Shown here piece after piece: positions 14,891 to 24,968 of a stretch of DNA of 26,602 nucleotides (its first letter is position 1; the number at the start of each line of letters is the position of its first letter). The stretch spans positions 1-26,602 of IMG/VR virus record IMGVR_UViG_3300027631_002122, one strand, 5' to 3'. Made by a program: the position numbers and the translations under genes. The stretch is from a virus. Below the pieces are notes generated by a model. It saw only the letters and a list, made by a program, of their open reading frames with translations, did no database searches and was not told the origin of the DNA.

Positions 14891-17800
14891 TTATCCTATG
14901 ATTAGAACTTTAGAAAGGATGGTATCCTTAAGAGGAGCTACTATGTTTCCTATCTCTTTTTTAATCTCTGGTTTGATATTATATGGTATCATAAAGGCAT
15001 TAGATGGTAAGCCATCTTTCTTTTTGAAGTCCAATATTATTACCGTTTCATCCTCTGTTTTCCTTAAAATTGCAAAGCTAGCTCCAGATATCTGATTAGG
15101 GTTATACTCTCTATCTAACACTATGGCAGCTGGTCTGGTTACTACATATGTTGTTATAGTTCCTGAAGATATAGCCTGTATCTGAGGTTCTATAACCTCT
15201 AATACTGTATAATAATCAGGTTTTATGGCATTAAATTGAGTAAACCTTATGACATCATAAACTTTAACGTTGAATGGATACTCTACCGCACTATAACTGT
15301 TACTTATAGAAGCTGGGTTAGACGGATCCTGTGGTTCAAAGATAACACCTTGTTTCCATAATAAGGACGCTTCTTCATTAAAAACTACAGTTTTATTATC
15401 TGAGGATGCTATTATTATTGGGTGTAGAGGGTCTACTCCTATAGTCGTTGTTGTTACTTGGGTAGTATTTGCTGTTACCTTGTCCCATACCTCGAAAAAC
15501 GCCTGGGACGTAGTTCCAGGTTGCATTTCAAAATAAATATTTTCACTTCTTCTAAAAAACGTTGTTACTTCCGCAAAGTAGAATCTAACTCTTAATTTAT
15601 CGTTTTGGTTTAATTTTACTTCTTTATTGAACAATTGACACTTTCCTTCAAAGTACGGACTTATTAAGTTACCATTATAAGTCCCTCCTATAGTCTCTTC
15701 TGGGAAATACAAGAAGCCTTTACTTTCATTAACTAGTGCTCTAGTTGTTCCTGTACTAGACTCGCCTCCAGATGCTATTGGTATATTTGTTGCAGTAAAA
15801 GTAGTATATCCGTAAGGAATTGGATTAGATGCGTCGCTAGTATCTAAATAGTCCCATGTTGATGATCCTGCTTTTTGAACTTCTAGAATACCTATTATTT
15901 TTACAATAGCTGGTCCCTTTTCTTCCGGCCTCCCTCCAGATCCTTCTGGATTTTTAACCTTTACTTTTATAGGTAAGTCTATGTTCACTTTATAAGTAGA
16001 TGTTCTTGGAGCTGTTACATATGAATAATACTCAGTTCCTGACTGTACTACTGTTAGTTTTCCAGTAAAATCATTAGTTATATAACCTCCATCTGTCTCT
16101 GCAGTGCTAAATGGTATAAACCAATCTAAAGAATAATAAGAAGCGTCGTCTCCAAATATATAGTTTTTAAACCCTATATTTCGTAAGGAATTTGTATAAT
16201 CTTTGTATAAAGTACTAGAAGCTATATAATCAGTTAAAGGCATTTTTAAATAAGGCCAACTAGTACTCGGTACTCTTTTTTGAGAAAAAGTTATACCTGT
16301 TTGAGCAGCCCCGTTTATTCTAAAAAATACATTGGTATTATTTGGAAGATCTACAAATTCTGCGTTTGTGTCACCGTATGTTTCAAAAACATATCCATCT
16401 AGATTAATGGCTTTTAATCCTAGTCTTTTTTCTGTTGTTTCTGTTGGCTCTAAGTATGTAAATGTTAAATCTTCATTAATATCTCTAAAGAGTATAGGAG
16501 AATAATTAAACCCGCCTTCCCATATTACCTTATCCCCATCTAATGAAGATTGATTTGTAGGATTTAATTTATCCATTAATGAAACGTTAACAAGATCTCC
16601 CTTCTTGTAAATATTTTGAACTTCAAAAATATGATAGTTTCTTCTAGACAATTCAGTTATTGACCCTGTAGCATCTATAAGATATTTTATATTAACGGTT
16701 GTTTTGTCATAAAAATTAAGATTCTTCTTATTAATACTATTAGCAAATGCAAACTTTTCTGAGTTAAAATCTATAGCAGCAGTTTTACCATAGGAGTAAT
16801 CTCCTGGGGTGTAAAAATTATATATAGAACTAGTAGTTTTAGATCCATCGTATCTCGGTCTAGTATATCTTGGGTCTGAGTAGTTTTCATCCATTATCTC
16901 TACTGGCTCAAGCATCCCAAACTGGTATGGGTTAATCTTTTTAAATATTTTAGATATTTGACTAGCTGACACATTATTAATAGTTGTGTTGTATACACTC
17001 CTATCAAAAAAGTTATGATCTATACTAGAGGTGTATAACAAATACGGATTATAATTCTTCTCTGCAAATATATTATTAATGTCAATTAAAGATCCTGACA
17101 GCTGACCTGTATAAAAATCACTGCCGTCTGCATAGCCGCTTGTGTATATACTGTTCGCTGTAATATCTCCCGCTGCTATTTCACCCTCTTTGTAATTATA
17201 ATTTTCAGTTAAAATTGTCTCAGCTCTTTTTGCTTTAGACCTCTCAAGTAAAGTAGATTTTATTGTAAGACCAGTCTGTATGCTAGACCTAGCAGGGACA
17301 TAGTCTTTGATCATTTTAAACAATGAGTTATCAAAAAACTTTATCAGTCTTATATAATCTGCAAGGTTGTAATTTCTAAAATACTTGTCGTAGTATTCTT
17401 TATTTAGAGATACTAAGTTTGGATACTCTTTTTTATAATCATCTCTAGGATCTCCTATATACTCATCTATATCTATTGAGTTTCCATACTGACCTATTAT
17501 ATCTTTATTCGTTTCATTCTGTGGAGAGAAAGAAGCATCTATAAAGTGGATATCTTTTGTTGTGTATATTTGAGACTCATCCTCCAATCTTATAAATGGT
17601 GACAAAACACTACCAGTTATATAGTTGTCTATAATCCTAACTTTTTGATTTACTGGCGTGGCATACACCATATTAGGGGTATCTGTTACATACTCCTCAT
17701 CATTAGGTATATAGTTATTCTCATTAGAAAAACCTACAAAGCTGGCAGACTTTTCGGTACCTCCAGTTATATAGGATCTTTCTTTATAATTTGGCTGTAC

Positions 17801-20308
17801 AGAATACACCGATCCTGTTGTGTTGTGGTTATAGGTATATAGGTTATTACCGAGAGGGAATCTAGCAGATAATTCATCATATGAAGATCCACTATAGTTT
17901 CCTCTTATTGATTCTGGGTTTAATGTATGATAATCAAAAACAGACTCAGATAGAGGAGTTGTCCAATACCTAAGCTCTTGAAGGCTACCTACAAATTTAG
18001 AACCAGTTCCACCTAGATAAAGAGACTGTGATACTCTATTCCAGCTATAGTTGTAAGAAGAAGATGTTGCCCCTTCAGCAAATATGCTAGCAGACGCTTC
18101 ATGACCTATCCTTATACCTATCTTATTCTTTACATATAGATCGTAATATTGGTCCTGATTATTTGTGTTTACATCGTACTCATTTCTTCTCTTGACCATC
18201 ACATTCCACCACAAAGACTCTCCAGAGGAGGCAGTCATGAATATAGGAAGGGATATAGAAGTTTTAGATACTCCGGCACTACCGCTAAGGTAGAAATTTA
18301 CCACACTATAAGGATACCCAATAGCTGAATCTGGGTACATATTTGCATACATAGTCCTTCTTCCATTGCTGTCTAGAGTAACATCGAATAAAGAAGATGT
18401 ATAGTAGTAGTAATCTTTGTCTGGATTAAATCTAAACTCTAGTGAATTTGGAACATAATCAGTAACAGATCCTGTAGGATAATCATATTCAGCCCCCCAA
18501 TAAGCCTTTACATAGGACCCTGACATGTTTAGGGCGTACGAGAATCTATCGTAGGTGTATTCTACGGTGTTATTAAGCTTATCTGCGCCCCCAAACTCAT
18601 TAACTGACAAGATAGTATCAGGTATTCCGAAAGACGATATAAGGGCCTTTAATCCCCTTGCAGTACCCTTAGATTTTAATAGAAGAGGTAAGTTGTGATA
18701 TATCCTCTTTAAAGTCTCCTTTTGTATGTCTTGTCCAGGTATAGTATATGCTGATGCTGTTACTAACGTATCAAAAGATGATCCTGTAGGAGAGTAGCTT
18801 CCGGATACAGAGCTTCCTATCAGATATTGAAATAGATTCTCACTACTTTTTGAATTATATAGTTTTATACCAAGAGACCTTAGAGCATAGTAAACAAGGT
18901 CCTTAGATATTCCTTTATTAAGATTGTTATTGTTTTTATAAAGATCTGTAATACTCTTCATGTATATCCACACATTATCAAAATGCTGGCCTACCATGTT
19001 TAAGAATAGAGTGTATCCATCATTTACAGGATCTACAGATATGTACTCTGGTACAATATAAGATAAGTTGTCTTGGTTTTCTAAATCATATATAGATGCT
19101 GAGTTTAACTGGCCACCATATAGTATAGAATCATAATCATCTGATCCTAACCAAGTCTCTACTTCACTAGAAGTAGAAGAGTATAAAGTATAAGGCTTGT
19201 ACGCATTTGACTTTGGCCATGCTGAAGATTCTGATGTATAGTAAAGATAGGTTTCATATCCGTCAAAATTGGTAACTATGTTATCTATCTTTCCCTGTAG
19301 AGAAGTTATACTTGCACTAGAGTTGAAAGATGTGTTATAGTTTGTAGTAGTCTTTATTGCGTTTATGTCTGATTGGTACGCTTCTACTAGTTCTATCTTG
19401 TATCTAAAGTTTAATAATCTTTCTTTTGCAGAAGAGAAGTGTACAAAATCGCCATAGTCTGAGTAGTCTACGTTTATTTGTATACCCTTTTTATTTAATG
19501 CATTTAGCAACTCTTGGTAAGCGCCAAGAGATTGATTTGATAGTAGATCATTTATGTTAGTATAGTCAGATGGCTTTATAGAATTTTCATCTACTTCTAT
19601 ATCAAAGTTAGCTGACTTTAGAAAAGGGATACTTGTTTGTATAGGTTGAGGGGCTAGGTTAACCTCAAAAACAGAAGCTTCTGATAGTTCTTCTACGAAC
19701 CAAAAAGAAGACTTTATACCAAACTCACTAGGGAGTGGTTGATATAGTTTTATCAATACACTATATGGATCTGTGTTCTTATCTAATGCTATATTTACAG
19801 CATTTATTATATTGTTGTCCCCAAAGTTTAAAAGAAAATCTTTAAAGTAGGATGCTGTTTGTATCTCATATAAAAAGTTTATAACACCTTCTTCTATGGT
19901 CAAATTAGACAAGTCATTAGAAGATATTCTAAGTTCCTTACGATCATTAGATATTTCTTTTATAAAGAACACCTTTTGATTAATATCTACTATCTTCTTC
20001 CTATATACATTGAACTGAACATTATATGTTCCATATGTAAACCCAAGTGATTCTACTACACTGCCAGGGAAGAACTCTAACTCTTCTGTGTACGTGTTTT
20101 CAGATCCTTGTAAAGTTGCCGGTATTCTGTACTCTGTATAATTATAATTTGAGTAAAGTAAACTACCGTTTTTAGTATATACATGATACTCTACATAATC
20201 TTCCTTTAAACCAAACTGTCTTATATAATCTCTAGAAGCTATAAGAGATGAGTCTATAGTATCGTACTTATCAAAACTAACATTTATCTTATTTACAGAC
20301 GTTACCAT
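14891..20308 (-). CDS. Giant LamG-containing baseplate/tail protein (1805 residues)
   Basis: This is the largest gene in the window. The N-terminal 540 residues are beta-rich with repeated Ser/Tyr-rich segments. Around 535-565, YHNLPLLLKSKGTARGLKAL resembles the KGT-helix region of phage tail gpI-type baseplate proteins. Residues about 600-790 form a LamG/concanavalin-like domain: YALNMSGSY, SLWWNVMVKRRN, SQSLYLGGTG and FVGSLQELRYWTTPL. About 985-1030 holds DYIRLIKFFDNSLFKMIKDY, which I recall from homologous phage proteins. The rest (about 1030-1805) is further beta-rich text. A combined baseplate-connecting and carbohydrate-binding role is likely. No frameshift is seen over the full length. 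It starts one base into the stop of the 110-residue gene. Confidence 0.85.
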   Translation of the reverse strand: MVTSVNKINVSFDKYDTIDSSLIASRDYIRQFGLKEDYVEYHVYTKNGSLLYSNYNYTEYRIPATLQGSENTYTEELEFFPGSVVESLGFTYGTYNVQFNVYRKKIVDINQKVFFIKEISNDRKELRISSNDLSNLTIEEGVINFLYEIQTASYFKDFLLNFGDNNIINAVNIALDKNTDPYSVLIKLYQPLPSEFGIKSSFWFVEELSEASVFEVNLAPQPIQTSIPFLKSANFDIEVDENSIKPSDYTNINDLLSNQSLGAYQELLNALNKKGIQINVDYSDYGDFVHFSSAKERLLNFRYKIELVEAYQSDINAIKTTTNYNTSFNSSASITSLQGKIDNIVTNFDGYETYLYYTSESSAWPKSNAYKPYTLYSSTSSEVETWLGSDDYDSILYGGQLNSASIYDLENQDNLSYIVPEYISVDPVNDGYTLFLNMVGQHFDNVWIYMKSITDLYKNNNNLNKGISKDLVYYALRSLGIKLYNSKSSENLFQYLIGSSVSGSYSPTGSSFDTLVTASAYTIPGQDIQKETLKRIYHNLPLLLKSKGTARGLKALISSFGIPDTILSVNEFGGADKLNNTVEYTYDRFSYALNMSGSYVKAYWGAEYDYPTGSVTDYVPNSLEFRFNPDKDYYYYTSSLFDVTLDSNGRRTMYANMYPDSAIGYPYSVVNFYLSGSAGVSKTSISLPIFMTASSGESLWWNVMVKRRNEYDVNTNNQDQYYDLYVKNKIGIRIGHEASASIFAEGATSSSYNYSWNRVSQSLYLGGTGSKFVGSLQELRYWTTPLSESVFDYHTLNPESIRGNYSGSSYDELSARFPLGNNLYTYNHNTTGSVYSVQPNYKERSYITGGTEKSASFVGFSNENNYIPNDEEYVTDTPNMVYATPVNQKVRIIDNYITGSVLSPFIRLEDESQIYTTKDIHFIDASFSPQNETNKDIIGQYGNSIDIDEYIGDPRDDYKKEYPNLVSLNKEYYDKYFRNYNLADYIRLIKFFDNSLFKMIKDYVPARSSIQTGLTIKSTLLERSKAKRAETILTENYNYKEGEIAAGDITANSIYTSGYADGSDFYTGQLSGSLIDINNIFAEKNYNPYLLYTSSIDHNFFDRSVYNTTINNVSASQISKIFKKINPYQFGMLEPVEIMDENYSDPRYTRPRYDGSKTTSSIYNFYTPGDYSYGKTAAIDFNSEKFAFANSINKKNLNFYDKTTVNIKYLIDATGSITELSRRNYHIFEVQNIYKKGDLVNVSLMDKLNPTNQSSLDGDKVIWEGGFNYSPILFRDINEDLTFTYLEPTETTEKRLGLKAINLDGYVFETYGDTNAEFVDLPNNTNVFFRINGAAQTGITFSQKRVPSTSWPYLKMPLTDYIASSTLYKDYTNSLRNIGFKNYIFGDDASYYSLDWFIPFSTAETDGGYITNDFTGKLTVVQSGTEYYSYVTAPRTSTYKVNIDLPIKVKVKNPEGSGGRPEEKGPAIVKIIGILEVQKAGSSTWDYLDTSDASNPIPYGYTTFTATNIPIASGGESSTGTTRALVNESKGFLYFPEETIGGTYNGNLISPYFEGKCQLFNKEVKLNQNDKLRVRFYFAEVTTFFRRSENIYFEMQPGTTSQAFFEVWDKVTANTTQVTTTTIGVDPLHPIIIASSDNKTVVFNEEASLLWKQGVIFEPQDPSNPASISNSYSAVEYPFNVKVYDVIRFTQFNAIKPDYYTVLEVIEPQIQAISSGTITTYVVTRPAAIVLDREYNPNQISGASFAILRKTEDETVIILDFKKKDGLPSNAFMIPYNIKPEIKKEIGNIVAPLKDTILSKVLIIG

Positions 20309-20640
20309 TATTTAGTCGGGTTTGTAAGTGATACTATCTGTGTCTTTAGTGACACGTTTTCATCTCTTAAATTTGCTATCTCTTCTCTTAAATCATCTAT
20401 ACTTAAACCTATATACTCTCCGCTTCTTTTTACCAGTTCAGTATGAGAGTTTTCAGATCCACTAGGAGGTATATCATAAAACAAAGTATCATAATCACTA
20501 AAGAAGCTATCTACAGATGCTGGAGTTTGAGTTATATCTGTTGGTTCTTTAGGCACTAACTGATTAAACTCTACATCTACCACATTTGTAAATGTATTCT
20601 TGCCGTATATCTTTCTAACTATGTTTACTTGCTCCCCCAT
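20308..20640 (-). CDS. Small tail-associated protein with C-terminal coiled coil (110 residues)
   Basis: The N-terminal 60 residues have KIYGKNTFTNVVDVEFNQLV and a DYDTLFYDIPPSGSENSH stretch. The last 35 residues (LSIDDLREEIANLRDENVSL) form leucine heptads, a probable coiled coil for trimerisation. It lies between the DNRLRE-like and giant LamG genes with one-base overlaps on both sides, so it is probably an assembly or connector component of the same structure. I know no named family. Confidence 0.78.
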   Translation of the reverse strand: MGEQVNIVRKIYGKNTFTNVVDVEFNQLVPKEPTDITQTPASVDSFFSDYDTLFYDIPPSGSENSHTELVKRSGEYIGLSIDDLREEIANLRDENVSLKTQIVSLTNPTK

Positions 20641-21740
20641 TATTCTGTTACTTTAAAAAAGTATTGATCATCAAATATTAAAGTAGATCCACTAATCACT
20701 GTCTTTATAAGTATCTTGTAATACCTTTCTGGTTCAAGCCCATACATATAAACATCAAAATAGTTTCCCTGTAAATCTGCACTAATCTTTGTGTACTTAT
20801 TATCAAACTCTACTACTGTAATATCTGATTTTACATCCTTTATTGAGTAGTAACTGCTAGATGGTAGATACTTTTGGGTTGTGTATATAGAAGAGGTGGC
20901 GTATGTTCTAGTAGGTATCAAATCTCTGACGTTGAGTCTGAATCTATGTATCTCATCTTGGTTGAACTCTCCTTTGTTGTTTGCTAATGCTATCCTTACA
21001 TCTTGCGATCCTACTCCAGTTACAGAAGATCCAGATATAGAGTATTTGGAATCATCCCACTTAAACTCTAAAACTGGAGGATACACAGTGTTTGTGTCTC
21101 TTCCAAAATAGTTAAGAGTGAAGTTGTAGGCCTCATTAAATTCTAATGATCCAGATATCTTTACTAAGAATCCTTGATTAGAGATAGAACTAGATACAAA
21201 GGCTTTTACAGCAGAAGATACGTCTATATTAACATCTTTATTTGTGTATATTCCAAAATCTTGCGTAGACTTATAACCAGTATACCAAGTACCCCCTCCT
21301 GAATTTATGCTCGTATATGATGCGGTTACTCCAGCAGAGAAGTTTGCAAGGGCCCAAGGGACTGTTTTTCCCGATTTCGTATACAACCAAGATGCACCAT
21401 TGGTAGGTATTGGACTGTCTCCAAATCTGCCAGTACCCATATCCCAAACACCAGATACAGGGAACACCTCTATTGAGTAATCAGTAGGTAGTCCGGTTGA
21501 GTTTGCTAAATATAGTTTTATACTACTGCTAAAAGATGCCGTACCAATATAATTGCTTACAACTTCCGATATATCATCGTCTGCAAACTTTAATAAGAAT
21601 CTTGCTGCTGATGACTGCGATGGGTATAGTAGACTAGTATTCTTAGTCAGTTCCAAAATAGGATCCATACCAGAGTTTAGTGTACCATAATCCGAGTACA
21701 GAGTAGTGTCTTTTTCAGCAAATATTTTATATACAGCCAT
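20640..21740 (-). CDS. DNRLRE-like tail protein (366 residues)
   Basis: The N-terminal 240 residues fit the DNRLRE domain layout seen in bacterial and phage surface proteins: KDTTLYSDYGTLNSG, ARFLLKFADDDI, IKLYLANST, VFPVSGVWDMGTG, INIDVSSAVKAFV-type text and GFLVKISGS, ending NYFGRDTNTVYPPVLEFKW. About 125 C-terminal residues form a separate beta-rich part. DNRLRE domains are structural and often mediate surface attachment or isopeptide-stabilised stalks. In this position a fibre or baseplate-peripheral role is likely. The start follows a TATAAATAAAAATG stretch with no Shine-Dalgarno sequence. Confidence 0.8.
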   Translation of the reverse strand: MAVYKIFAEKDTTLYSDYGTLNSGMDPILELTKNTSLLYPSQSSAARFLLKFADDDISEVVSNYIGTASFSSSIKLYLANSTGLPTDYSIEVFPVSGVWDMGTGRFGDSPIPTNGASWLYTKSGKTVPWALANFSAGVTASYTSINSGGGTWYTGYKSTQDFGIYTNKDVNIDVSSAVKAFVSSSISNQGFLVKISGSLEFNEAYNFTLNYFGRDTNTVYPPVLEFKWDDSKYSISGSSVTGVGSQDVRIALANNKGEFNQDEIHRFRLNVRDLIPTRTYATSSIYTTQKYLPSSSYYSIKDVKSDITVVEFDNKYTKISADLQGNYFDVYMYGLEPERYYKILIKTVISGSTLIFDDQYFFKVTE

Positions 21741-21751
21741 TTTTATTTATA

Positions 21752-22210
21752 TTAATAAGCAGAGTATGCTGCTTTACCGTTTACTTTAGTAGCACGTAGT
21801 ATTTGTTTTCTTTGCTTTCCTGTTGACTCATAAGACACATGTACCCAATCTGGGTTGTCCTTAGTTCCAAACTCCCATATAAGTTGATCAAACACAAGAT
21901 TATCCTTAATATAATCAAATATTTGCTTATTAGTTACAGAGGTGCCATCCATATCCAGATCAAGGGCTTCTCCCTGGCAATGTTGAGAGGTCAAACTTCC
22001 CCCAATAGCAGCATTGAGCTCCTTACTTCTGTATCCAGAAGAGATGTGTATAGGCACTTTAAAATGCTCACGGATTGGCTCAAAAACCTTTTCAGCTATC
22101 AGTTTAAAATTTTCTATGTGTTGAGGAGTTGGCATATTGCTTATTCCTTTTCTTTTTGCTGATTCACTCCTGGTTACCTCTGCTAGTACCAAATGTTTAG
22201 ATAATTGCAT
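21752..22210 (-). CDS. M15-family peptidase (D,D- or L,D-carboxypeptidase/endolysin type)
   Basis: The protein has 152 residues. Zinc ligands of the M15 fold are all present: H77 and D84 in SQHCQGEALDLD (HxxGxAxD), and H124 in DWVHVSY, with E113 nearby in LIWEFG. SSGYRSKELNAAIGG (57-71) is the typical substrate-side segment. Such enzymes cut peptidoglycan stem peptides. It has no signal peptide. It sits between the gp6-like and DNRLRE-like genes, so it may be either the endolysin or a virion-associated enzyme that opens the wall during entry; the tail location favours the second. Length and motifs suggest a complete single-domain enzyme. Confidence 0.92.
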   Translation of the reverse strand: MQLSKHLVLAEVTRSESAKRKGISNMPTPQHIENFKLIAEKVFEPIREHFKVPIHISSGYRSKELNAAIGGSLTSQHCQGEALDLDMDGTSVTNKQIFDYIKDNLVFDQLIWEFGTKDNPDWVHVSYESTGKQRKQILRATKVNGKAAYSAY

Positions 22211-22222
22211 TTTATATTATTT

Positions 22223-24118
22223 TTAGTATGTTACAACTCTTCCGTAGATGTCAGTATTAGGATACCTAACTTCAAAAATAGATGGATCCAAGCTAGGGTA
22301 TATTATATTATTTTTGGTTGCGCCTTTAATATCATACCCATATTTTGAATATCCATTTACTTCTCCGTATTTATTTACTATCTCAACTTTTATTACACTC
22401 TGAACTCCTTTTATGTTTCCACAACTTATTATGTTGGTCAGTTCTGATAAAAGTATCGGTTGGTTTATCTGCCACTTATCTATGTTGAAATAGTCTCTTA
22501 CTGCATTTAAACATTGGTTTAGCACTTCCCTGCTATTGTATGAAGGCAGTACTACTACATCGAAATTTATTCCTATGTTTATATAGTATGCATTTTTTAT
22601 AGCTATAGCATCTGTCATTATCTTATACTGAGATATATAGTTTTTTAAATTCTCCTTTACTGCTAAAGAAGCCTCAGTTAGTCTCTTGTTTGCATCATAA
22701 GATAATACATAAAGACTCAAAGCCAAAGGATTATTGTCTATATAATCCGGCATGGTATCTGTTTGACCTAGCGCAAGATCTTGTGTAATATAAGCCTTAG
22801 CTACTGTACCAAACTTAGGCGGCATACTCAATGCCCTTATAATATGATCTTCTTTGGTTACATTTCTAAGTTGTGTAGGAAAGCTTGCCATTGTCTTAAG
22901 ACGAATATCTTCAACAGTGTCTCCGTCACCTCCACCAGAGGAAGGGGCGTCATTGTTAAAAGATACCGATCTTTGTATATATCCCAACAGTCCTTGATTT
23001 AAAGTAGTTGGGTTTAGGGATACTGTTGTTGTGTTTACCTCATACACCTGCGATATATCATTGGATGGTACGTTTGTTTGTGCGCCACCTCCCACTATAT
23101 ACCTTACAGTCAGGGTAGTGTTGTTTGGGGCAAGACCATAATCCTTTGTGTATATAAAGTTAGAAGGATCATATGCGGCATATACTTTAGATATGGAGTC
23201 TATGAGGCCCATACCTACATTATCTGGATTTGGTAATATCTCTTCGTCAGGGTTTCCAGATATACCGGATCCAAACTCTATTGATAATTGACTTGATTCA
23301 TTGTATCTGCTTACAAATCTCCTGCTAACTTTTTTTAATCTTAGCAGGTACGGGGTAGTATTGTTATATTGAGATAAGAATGGATCATTAAGCTCATTGT
23401 TCTTTACTTCTTGGAATACAGTATTCTGAGCTAAGTATGGTACCTCATACCACTTGTTACCATCGCTATCTATGATATCCAATATTTGTATTACATTGGT
23501 ATCTTGTAGAGTAACGCTGTCAAACTTAATAGCTGTTCCAAAAGTGAAGTCTTGAGATTTTATAGTTCCAGCTATTGCTTTTACTTTTTTCTTTAGTAAG
23601 TAATACTCCGGTTGGTTTGTGCTATTGTTTATTTGAAATACACTGACATCTGTTGTATCGAAAGAAGAAGAAAAACTAAAGTCTACTGAGTCTTGAGTTA
23701 CAAACACTACATCACTGTTGGTAAATGATTTTACCTTTGCTTCTTTATCAATTATTAAAGAATATGAATAATCAGGAGAAGCAACACTTGAGTTTATTAT
23801 TGCAGGTATTTGTTGGTATACATTTAGGTCTACAGTAGCTGTGCTAACTACTTTTGGTTTGTAGCCTAAGGCGTATGCCATGGACATAAGATTTTGCTTA
23901 TCTTGTGCAAATAGAAGAAAGTTTTCTTGAGTTTGCTTATCTACGTAAAAAGATAGAACATCCCCTACATACGAAGCCATCTCAATAAACATGTTCCCAG
24001 GAGTTGCCTCAGTGAAGTCATTGTATACCGTTGGGAAATAGCTTTTGGCATATTCTACTAGCGCCTCTTTGAAGCTGGTAAAATCTTTGTTTATATACTT
24101 TATGTCCTTTTGTGTCAT
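22223..24118 (-). CDS. Baseplate wedge protein, gp6/baseplate-J-like (631 residues)
   Basis: The N-terminus YINKDFTSFKEALVEYAKSY followed by FTEATPGNMFIEMASYVGDV is the classic start of phage baseplate-wedge gp6-like proteins. Around 390-440, GGGDGDTVEDIRLKTMASFP and RNVTKEDHIIRALSMPP match the baseplate-J core. Length is close to T4 gp6 (660 residues). These proteins form the inner iris of contractile-tail baseplates and bind gp25. The gp25-like gene lies immediately upstream with a one-base overlap, so both products are probably made together. Confidence 0.9.
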   Translation of the reverse strand: MTQKDIKYINKDFTSFKEALVEYAKSYFPTVYNDFTEATPGNMFIEMASYVGDVLSFYVDKQTQENFLLFAQDKQNLMSMAYALGYKPKVVSTATVDLNVYQQIPAIINSSVASPDYSYSLIIDKEAKVKSFTNSDVVFVTQDSVDFSFSSSFDTTDVSVFQINNSTNQPEYYLLKKKVKAIAGTIKSQDFTFGTAIKFDSVTLQDTNVIQILDIIDSDGNKWYEVPYLAQNTVFQEVKNNELNDPFLSQYNNTTPYLLRLKKVSRRFVSRYNESSQLSIEFGSGISGNPDEEILPNPDNVGMGLIDSISKVYAAYDPSNFIYTKDYGLAPNNTTLTVRYIVGGGAQTNVPSNDISQVYEVNTTTVSLNPTTLNQGLLGYIQRSVSFNNDAPSSGGGDGDTVEDIRLKTMASFPTQLRNVTKEDHIIRALSMPPKFGTVAKAYITQDLALGQTDTMPDYIDNNPLALSLYVLSYDANKRLTEASLAVKENLKNYISQYKIMTDAIAIKNAYYINIGINFDVVVLPSYNSREVLNQCLNAVRDYFNIDKWQINQPILLSELTNIISCGNIKGVQSVIKVEIVNKYGEVNGYSKYGYDIKGATKNNIIYPSLDPSIFEVRYPNTDIYGRVVTY

Positions 24119-24516
24119 TAGGTTATTTGTATTAGTATTGTATCAGCATCTTTTTTTATAGAGTAGTCTAACTTTATATTAAGCAGATTTCTCTGTAGAT
24201 CAGCTGTGAAATCTAAATTATTAACAGTTATCATTGGAAAATATAAACCTAAGTCATCTAAAAGAACTTCTTTTGCATTTGTAAAATCATAAGTCTGATC
24301 AAATAATAGTTTCCTTAAATCAGCTCCGAACTCAGGATTAAACGGCCTCTCTCCTTTGTTTGTTAGCATGTAGTTAGTTAGGTTACTTTTTACTTGATCT
24401 TTAGTATTATAGTTTATAGTGAATACATTATGAGTATTAAATGGCAGTTTTATGCCAAGACCCCTATTTGGATTCCTAGCACTGCTATCTACCGTATACT
24501 CTATGCGTCTTCTCAT
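24118..24516 (-). CDS. GPW/gp25-like baseplate wedge protein
   Basis: The protein has 132 residues, as in T4 gp25. GLGIKLPF (19-26), VKSNLTNYMLTNKGERPFNP with the family signature GER at 55-57, EFGADLRKLLFDQ (62-74) and a C-terminal beta-strand segment LLNIKLDYSI are all in place. The family caps the wedge core and helps nucleate the sheath in contractile injection systems. Its stop overlaps the gp6-like start by one base. Confidence 0.93.
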   Translation of the reverse strand: MRRRIEYTVDSSARNPNRGLGIKLPFNTHNVFTINYNTKDQVKSNLTNYMLTNKGERPFNPEFGADLRKLLFDQTYDFTNAKEVLLDDLGLYFPMITVNNLDFTADLQRNLLNIKLDYSIKKDADTILIQIT

Positions 24517-24517
24517 A

Positions 24518-24943
24518 CTATCCTATTTTTTCTTTCATGTCTTTCCACATAATAGATGATTTATTTATAAAAGGAATAGGCGCATCCACATTTGGAAGAG
24601 ACCCATTCATAGACATTGCCATTCCTGCCTCTTCACTTATCTGAGGCATTGCTGGTTGTTGTGGCGTACTTGTGTACGAAGTTGCCGGTCTCCTACTAAA
24701 ATCAGATCCAACAGCTTCTCTAAGCTTGGTTTTAAAATCTTCAGGGTTTTGATAAGACTGTTGAGATGTCGGTTGTGCAGCCATCTCTCTGGACTCTTTA
24801 ATGGATTTTGCCAAAAGTTGTTTTACCTCTTTTAGGTCTTTTTTAAAACTAGATTCTAGTTCTTCTCTAACTGCATCCTTAACAGCTGATTTAACTGCTT
24901 CTTTAACCAGCTCTTTAAACAGCATTAATTCATCTTGTGTCAT
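24518..24943 (-). CDS. Hypothetical tail-module protein with long N-terminal helix (141 residues)
   Basis: Residues 1-58 form one charged helix (ELMLFKELVKEAVKSAVKDA and on), likely a coiled coil. A Gln/Pro/Ser-rich flexible stretch (about 60-105, QPTSQQSYQNPEDF) follows, and a short conserved-looking end INKSSIMWKDMKEKIG. The layout suggests a linker or assembly factor. I do not recognise a named family. It lies in the baseplate gene run, one base before the gp25-like gene. Confidence 0.75.
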   Translation of the reverse strand: MTQDELMLFKELVKEAVKSAVKDAVREELESSFKKDLKEVKQLLAKSIKESREMAAQPTSQQSYQNPEDFKTKLREAVGSDFSRRPATSYTSTPQQPAMPQISEEAGMAMSMNGSLPNVDAPIPFINKSSIMWKDMKEKIG

Positions 24944-24968
24944 ATTAATAAATATTTAGTTACACGAT

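Noticed and set aside
21744-21751. TATAAATA on the minus strand before the DNRLRE-like gene, like a T4 late promoter
   Set aside because: It ends three bases before the ATG, so transcription would start inside the gene; the octamer is also common by chance in this A/T-rich DNA.
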